NCBI GenBank assembly: GCA_964459805.1
Contig: CAYWOD010000140.1
Location: 1 to 9,264, forward strand
Length of the DNA: 9,264 nt
Source of the DNA: DAOVRL01 sp964459805
GTDB lineage: Bacteria > Planctomycetota > Phycisphaerae > Sedimentisphaerales > Anaerobacaceae
Reading direction: 5' to 3'
This document shows, piece by piece, positions 5,848-9,264 of this stretch. The notes beneath the pieces were generated by a model, which did not search any database, was not told the origin of the DNA, and saw only the letters and a list, made by a program, of their open reading frames with translations. Both the position numbers and the translations under genes were made by a program. Numbering within the stretch: position 1 is the first letter of the stretch; every line of letters begins with the position of its first letter.

Positions 5848-7245
5848 ATGCTGTCTATAAAGGAATATCAAACAGTTGCGAATATTCAAGGTCCGCTCAT
5901 GCTGGTCGAGATGGTTGACAAGGCCAAGTACGGGCATATTGTCGATATCGAATTGGGCGATGGCTCGATACGTCACGGCCAGATTCTCCAGGTCGAGAAC
6001 GACAAGGTGCTCGTGCAGGTATTCGAGGGCACTCGTGGTATCGACGTCGAGAGCAGTACGGTCCGGTTCCTGGCCAAACCTCTGGAATTGGGTGTGTCAC
6101 CGGATATCTTAGGGCGGGTCTTTAGCGGTCTTGGTGAGCCGAAAGACGATGGTCCTGCTATTATTCCCGACAAGCGTCTGGATATTAACGGCCAGCCGAT
6201 CAATCCTTACGCACGCGACTATCCGAACGAGTTCATCCAGACGGGCATATCGACGATTGACGGGCTCAATCCGCTCGTGCGCGGGCAGAAGCTGCCGATT
6301 TTCTCCGGAGCGGGTCTGCCGCACGATGAGCTGACGGCCCAGTTTGCCCGGCAGGCGACGGTCCTCGGCAAGGGCGAGGCATTTGCGGTTGTCTTTGCGG
6401 CTATGGGGATTACGTTCGAGGCGGCCCAGTTCTTTATCGACGATTTGCACAATACCGGCGCAATCGAGCGGGCGGTTATGTTTGTCAATCTTGCGAACGA
6501 CCCTGCGATTGAGCGAATAGCGACGCCGAGATTCGCGCTGACGGCAGCCGAGTATTTGGCATTCGAGCTGGATATGCACGTCTTAGTGATCTTGAACGAT
6601 ATGACGAACTATTGCGAGGCGCTGCGTGAGATCAGCGCAGCGCGAAAAGAGGTCCCCGGTCGGCGCGGGTATCCCGGCTATCTATATACCGACCTTGCAA
6701 CGGTTTACGAGAGGGCAGGGCGGATCAAGGGTAAGAAGGGCTCTATTACTATGGTTCCGGTGTTGACGATGCCGGAGGACGATAAGACGCACCCCGTGCC
6801 GGACTTGACGGGCTATATTACCGAGGGCCAGGTTATTCTGTCGCGGCCGTTACACAGACAGGGCGTCTCGCCGCCGGTTGATGTTCTGCCGAGCCTTTCG
6901 CGACTGAAGGACAAGGGTATCGGCGAAGGCAAGACCCGCGAGGACCATGCGGACCTTTATAACCAGCTCTATGCCGCCTACGCCCGCGGCAAGGAGTGCC
7001 AGGAGCTGGCCACGATTATGGGCGAGGCGGCGCTGTCGGATGAAGATAAGAAGTATATGAAATTCGCCAACGAGTTCGAGAATCGGTACATCTCGCAGGA
7101 TTATTACGAGAACCGCTCGGTTGAGACGACGCTCGATCTTGGCTGGGAGCTGCTGAGCATGTTCGAGAACGTCGAGCTAAAACGCATCGATCTGAAGCTC
7201 ATCGAGAAGTATATGCCGAAATTTCGGAAGACGAAGAGTGGATGA
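5848..7245 (+). CDS. atpB: V-type ATPase non-catalytic subunit B
   Basis: The 465-residue protein is the regulatory partner of A in the V1 hexamer. Residues 5-75 form the N-terminal barrel (EYQTVANIQGPLMLVE). The place of the P-loop holds the degenerate FSGAGLPHDEL (152-162), which lacks GKT, as expected for B. It is followed by ARQATVLGKGEAFAVVFAAMGI, NDMTNYCEALREIS and GRRGYPGYLYTDLATVYERAGR, all strongly conserved in the family. PPVDVLPSLSRLKD carries the Arg that reaches into the catalytic site of the neighbouring A subunit. Its length is typical (about 455-465). The ATG at 5848 is favoured over GTG 5845 by Shine-Dalgarno spacing. The gap before it (5732-5844) shows no gene. The gap after it holds short tandem repeats rather than a ribosome site for D. 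Confidence 0.97.
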   Translation: MLSIKEYQTVANIQGPLMLVEMVDKAKYGHIVDIELGDGSIRHGQILQVENDKVLVQVFEGTRGIDVESSTVRFLAKPLELGVSPDILGRVFSGLGEPKDDGPAIIPDKRLDINGQPINPYARDYPNEFIQTGISTIDGLNPLVRGQKLPIFSGAGLPHDELTAQFARQATVLGKGEAFAVVFAAMGITFEAAQFFIDDLHNTGAIERAVMFVNLANDPAIERIATPRFALTAAEYLAFELDMHVLVILNDMTNYCEALREISAARKEVPGRRGYPGYLYTDLATVYERAGRIKGKKGSITMVPVLTMPEDDKTHPVPDLTGYITEGQVILSRPLHRQGVSPPVDVLPSLSRLKDKGIGEGKTREDHADLYNQLYAAYARGKECQELATIMGEAALSDEDKKYMKFANEFENRYISQDYYENRSVETTLDLGWELLSMFENVELKRIDLKLIEKYMPKFRKTKSG

Positions 7246-7251
7246 GTGGAT

Positions 7252-7282
7252 GCGTCAATGAGTAAAAGCGTCAATGAGTAAA
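7252..7282 (+). repeat. Two copies of a 15-bp direct repeat after subunit B
   Basis: GCGTCAATGAGTAAA occurs at 7252-7266 and again, exact, at 7268-7282 (period 16, twice the 8-bp period of the adjoining array). ATGAGT in this unit is the reverse complement of the ACTCAT core of the array that follows, so this part and the array can pair in the mRNA. Confidence 0.8.
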
Positions 7283-7286
7283 CGAT

Positions 7287-7342
7287 CTACTCATCTACCC
7301 ATCTACTCATATACTCATATACCCGTATACTCATGTACTAAT
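7287..7342 (+). repeat. Octanucleotide tandem array, seven units, between B and D
   Basis: Seven contiguous 8-bp units run up to 2 nt before the D start: CTACTCAT, CTACCCAT, CTACTCAT, ATACTCAT, ATACCCGT, ATACTCAT, GTACTAAT. The consensus is (C/A)TACTCAT with decay at the 3' end. It occupies the place where the Shine-Dalgarno of D should be. Together with the ATGAGTGGATG stretch at the end of B (7242-7252), it can form an imperfect stem with CATCTACTCAT. Slipped-strand growth or shrinkage would change the spacing to D. Confidence 0.85.
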
Positions 7343-7343
7343 T

Positions 7344-7961
7344 ATGTTAGCTAATGTTAATGCAACACGAATGGAGTTGTTACGGCTGCGCAAGCGCGTG
7401 GCGCTGGCGAGCCGGGGGCATCGTCTGCTGAGCGAAAAGAGGGACGAGATTTCCCGGCAGCTAATTCAAATCGCCAGGGAGATTCAGCCGCTGCGCCGGC
7501 AGGTCGAGGCCGAGCTGTTAGAGACGTGCCGGAGGTTTATGTTAGCTCGTGCGACGATGGAGCCGGAACATACCAAGGCCGCGCTTGAAGTGCCCACGAA
7601 GAAGTTCAGCCTGGCCGTAGATTTCGCCAATATAATGAACGTGAAGGTGCCGCACCTGACCAAGGAGATATCCGGCGAGATTATCTGCTACGGCTATGCG
7701 ACGACGTCCGGCGAGATGGACGTGGCGCTATTGGCGCTGGAGCGGGCGTTCGACCTTTTGGTTGAGTTGGCCGAGAAGGAAAAGCAGGCCCGCCTATTAG
7801 CCACGGAGCTTGCGATGACGCGAAGGAGGGTCAATGTCTTGGAACACGTGGTAATTCCGGAGCTGCACGAGACTATCCGCTTCATCTTCGACAAATTAGC
7901 CGAGGCCGAACGAGACAATATCTCCCGCCTGATGAAAATAACCGATATCATCCGAGCGTAG
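7344..7961 (+). CDS. atpD: V-type ATPase subunit D (central rotor shaft)
   Basis: The 205-residue protein is almost entirely helical, with long N- and C-terminal helices that form the coiled coil turning inside the A3B3 head. The opening NVNATRMELLRLRKRVALASRGHRLL is the family hallmark (usually N-V-x-P-T-R-x-x-L-x-x-L+x+L, then RGHxLL+xKRDE). KEKQARLLATELAMTRRRVNVLEHVVIP and the following IRFIFDKLAEAERDNISRLMKI match the C-terminal helix with its R-R-V-N-A/V-L-E motif. The ATG at 7344 is chosen because the family N-terminus begins there; the next ATG (7371) would cut off the motif. There is no Shine-Dalgarno upstream, only the octamer repeats, so initiation may depend on coupling to B, 98 bp away, or on an unstructured leader. 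It is the last gene of the operon in view. Confidence 0.95.
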   Translation: MLANVNATRMELLRLRKRVALASRGHRLLSEKRDEISRQLIQIAREIQPLRRQVEAELLETCRRFMLARATMEPEHTKAALEVPTKKFSLAVDFANIMNVKVPHLTKEISGEIICYGYATTSGEMDVALLALERAFDLLVELAEKEKQARLLATELAMTRRRVNVLEHVVIPELHETIRFIFDKLAEAERDNISRLMKITDIIRA

Positions 7962-8042
7962 TTTCTGACTCGGGGATGGTGACCTATGTCTCGTATCTTC
8001 ACTTTGATGTCGAGCGTTCCCTGTTGGAGTTGCTTCCCCTGT

Positions 8043-8414
8043 CTAGTCTATCTTCATGCCACCACGTCTTCTCCCAGATCCGCCGCACTGGGTGCTCCAA
8101 GGGCCACATATGTTTCTGGTGATTGATCGGTCTTTTAAGACTGCATAGTCGTAGACGATCGGTTCGTCCCCTTGATCGTCCATCAACAACCGCGCCGGAG
8201 AGGTCTCACCGACTGTTTGAATGTAAATTTCGTTGGAGTACTCAACGGTTATAGCGTGGGTCGTGTCATCAATGTGTATTGTATGAACAACGTGGTTATT
8301 AGTGAGGAAATGGCCGTCTTTGCTAATAAAGAAGCCTGATCCAGCTTTTTTGGTGTCGCGAGAAATAACCCGGCCAACTGACGAACGACATTTTGCAATC
8401 ATGTTAGGTGCCAT
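8043..8414 (-). pseudogene. Trypsin/HtrA-like serine protease remnant, frameshifted and truncated
   Basis: Read on the - strand from the ATG at 8414-8412, the 123-residue frame has the start of an S1C-type protease domain: GSGFFISKDGHFLTNNHVV with catalytic His41, then VYDYAVLK (87-94) with the catalytic Asp89. Right after AVLK the frame turns into an unlike, Arg/Gly-rich tail. Shifting by one base at the AAAAG run (8132-8136) restores a family-like sequence, TDQSPETYVALGAPSAADL, then GEDVVA, which runs to a TGA at 8054-8056. No GNSGSP-type serine motif is present in either frame, so the enzyme cannot be complete. There is no signal peptide. AGGA lies about 7 nt before the start. It converges on the ATPase operon and is unrelated to it. 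A sequencing error could explain the shift but not the missing serine half. Confidence 0.72.
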
Positions 8415-8920
8415 GTCAGCGTCCTACTTACCCGAGTTAGGACAGGAGCCGCTTTGCCAGAGGCAACACATCTGCTTTTGACCATAATTGTATGTAGAAA
8501 GAGGTGGTCTGCAAGGAAATTCCTATTTTAATGACGGAGAATCGCAAACCAATACTAGGGACAGTCACCCATTAAATATAATCTCGCAGCTTTTGTGGAA
8601 ATATTAGCCCGGCTTCACCCACCTGCTGCCATACAAACTCCCGTCCATTCATCTCACGGTCCGGCTCTCGCCGCAATCTCAAGGCAACAATCTTCCTTAA
8701 CTTCGCCTCCCAAATTACCCCACATTCCCAACCCAGTCAAGCGAAATAATCGCTGCCCCCGCCCCCAATCCACTAATTCTCTAATTTTCTCTATCCCCTC
8801 CGTGTCAAATTAAAACTTTAGCTCACTTTAGTCACTTTAGACCACCTTAGCTCACTCCTCACTAACGAGAATCCAGCATCCAGCTTTGTAGCATGAAAAA
8901 GCTCGTAGTCATTTGACTAT
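8415..8920. other. Gene-free, pyrimidine-rich intergenic stretch
   Basis: No convincing coding region is seen on either strand in these 506 bases. From about 8605 to 8880 the + strand is strongly enriched in C and T (for example CCCCCGCCCCCAATCCAC at 8756-8773), a strand asymmetry unlike the coding parts of the window. It ends in a short decayed tandem repeat. The open + strand frame at 8595-8813 is Pro/Ser/Gln-rich with no family resemblance and is judged a chance frame. No terminator with a clear T-run was found. Confidence 0.55.
8816..8854 (+). repeat. Degenerate 9-10-bp tandem repeat
   Basis: Four adjoining units are visible: CTTTAGCTCA, CTTTAGTCA, CTTTAGACCA, CCTTAGCTCA. The run then fades into CTCCTCACTA. 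It is comparable in size and decay to the octamer array at 7287-7342, though the unit differs. Confidence 0.65.
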
Positions 8921-9188
8921 GGCTCGTTTCCCAACCTTTCACCGACCTGAGCGTGAACATGAGCCTTAACTCTTTTGGATTTAACGCTTTAAGGCAACAG
9001 CATGGTTAGATACAATACAATAGCCATCAGGGCAACGCTGCGAAGCGAACCGAGCGCCCTGATGGTGGCATACAGCATAGGGCGGTATCCGCTTGGTGCC
9101 GCCCTTTTACGGGCTTATGCTGGTGCCAGAAAGCGCTAAATCCATGCCAGATGATCCCTAAACTCACCAACTGTTTTGCACTTGAACC
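8921..9188 (-). repeat. 268-bp inverted-repeat element (copy 2, opposite orientation to 3701-3931)
   Basis: Read on the - strand this region is collinear with 3701-3931. The outer end 9164-9188 matches the copy 1 left end (TGCAAAAxAGTTGGT core). The inner arm 9117-9143 and the inner arm 8977-9003 match each other in 23 of 27 positions as an inverted repeat, and both match the copy 1 arms. The spacing from outer end to inner arm is 45 nt on one side and 56 nt on the other in both copies. The far outer end (8921-8945) has drifted and is identified mainly by this spacing. The centre, 9004-9116 (113 nt), differs from copy 1 and holds its own hairpins. It has no ORF of substance. Confidence 0.72.
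9024..9065 (+). other. Strong hairpin inside copy 2 of the element
   Basis: CCATCAGGGC (9024-9033) pairs perfectly with GCCCTGATGG (9056-9065). Within the 22-nt loop CGCT-GCGA-AGCG forms a second short stem closed by GCGA, a GNRA-type tetraloop when read on the + strand. Just downstream GGGCGG (9080-9085) can pair with CCGCCC (9099-9104). There is no T-run after the stem, so it does not look like an intrinsic terminator. Confidence 0.6.
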
Positions 9189-9264
9189 ACAGAAAAATCG
9201 TTTGGGCATGGTTCAAATAAGTCAGATTCTGGGTAACATTATTTGTGGTTTCATAGCGTGTGGC

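Noticed and set aside
7252..7342. CRISPR array
   Set aside because: The units are contiguous 8-bp and 15-bp repeats with no unique spacers of 25-40 bp and no cas genes.
8595..8813. + strand 72-residue frame
   Set aside because: Low-complexity Pro/Ser/Gln composition arising from the C/T-rich tract, with no ribosome site and no family resemblance.
8901..8930. Possible terminator at TAGTCATTTGACTA
   Set aside because: The 6-bp arms have only a 2-base spacer, too tight for an RNA hairpin, and no T-run follows. It may be a chance palindrome or protein site.
8977..9143. Integron attC-like recombination site (paired arms, variable centre, ATTTAAC box at one end)
   Set aside because: The opposite box reads GCTAAAT instead of GTTRRRY, and copy 1 lacks both consensus boxes. 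There is no gene cassette layout and no integrase in view.
9027..9209. - strand 60-residue frame
   Set aside because: It lies almost wholly within copy 2 of the inverted-repeat element and translates its stems; it has no counterpart in copy 1.

Overview
The window carries most of a V/A-type (rotary V-type) ATPase operon on the + strand, in the order I(partial)-K-E-[two extra ORFs]-C-F-A-B-D. Apart from the insertion between E and C, this is the order of the well-studied bacterial Na+ V-ATPase operon of Enterococcus hirae (ntp I-K-E-C-G-A-B-D). All six complete structural genes, the rotor ring gene and the 3' end of the stator membrane gene are intact in frame. The rotor ring subunit K keeps every residue that binds Na+ in E. 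hirae NtpK, so a sodium-coupled enzyme is the best reading.

The organism is a bacterium, not an archaeon: it has Shine-Dalgarno starts, an E. hirae-like operon order and a two-hairpin K. The mixed GC, the dispersed palindrome of the CCCTGAGcGAAGTcGAAGGG type and the density of small intergenic repeats suggest an environmental, probably anaerobic lineage. A Planctomycetota member (Phycisphaerae-like) is my guess, but nothing in the window proves it.

Layout: 3-206 is the C-terminal end of subunit I. 242-742 is K. 743-803 is a gap with the palindromic repeat. 804-1397 is E. 1398-1460 is a tiny basic ORF and 1460-2269 a membrane-anchored TPR protein, both joined to their neighbours by start/stop overlaps and absent from standard V-ATPase operons. 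2266-3300 is C and 3371-3694 is F. 3701-3931 is a 231-bp element with terminal and nested inverted repeats, sitting directly in front of the A ribosome binding site. 3953-5731 is catalytic A and 5848-7245 is B. 7252-7342 is an octamer repeat array, and 7344-7961 is D, which has no visible Shine-Dalgarno.

Downstream of the operon the window changes character. On the - strand lies a frameshifted remnant of a trypsin/HtrA-like serine protease (8043-8414). About 500 bp of gene-free, pyrimidine-rich DNA with a short degenerate tandem repeat follows, and then a second copy (8921-9188) of the 231-bp element in opposite orientation. The two copies are collinear: both have a 45-nt offset on one side and a 56-nt offset on the other, with a variable structured centre. 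This points to a defined repeat family of RNA-like or MITE-like character.

The V1 head (A3B3 with central stalk D and F), the peripheral stalk (E), the socket on the ring (C) and the membrane part (I, K ring) together interconvert ATP hydrolysis and ion translocation. The small peripheral stalk partner (G/H, NtpF-like) is not in view and would be expected upstream of I.
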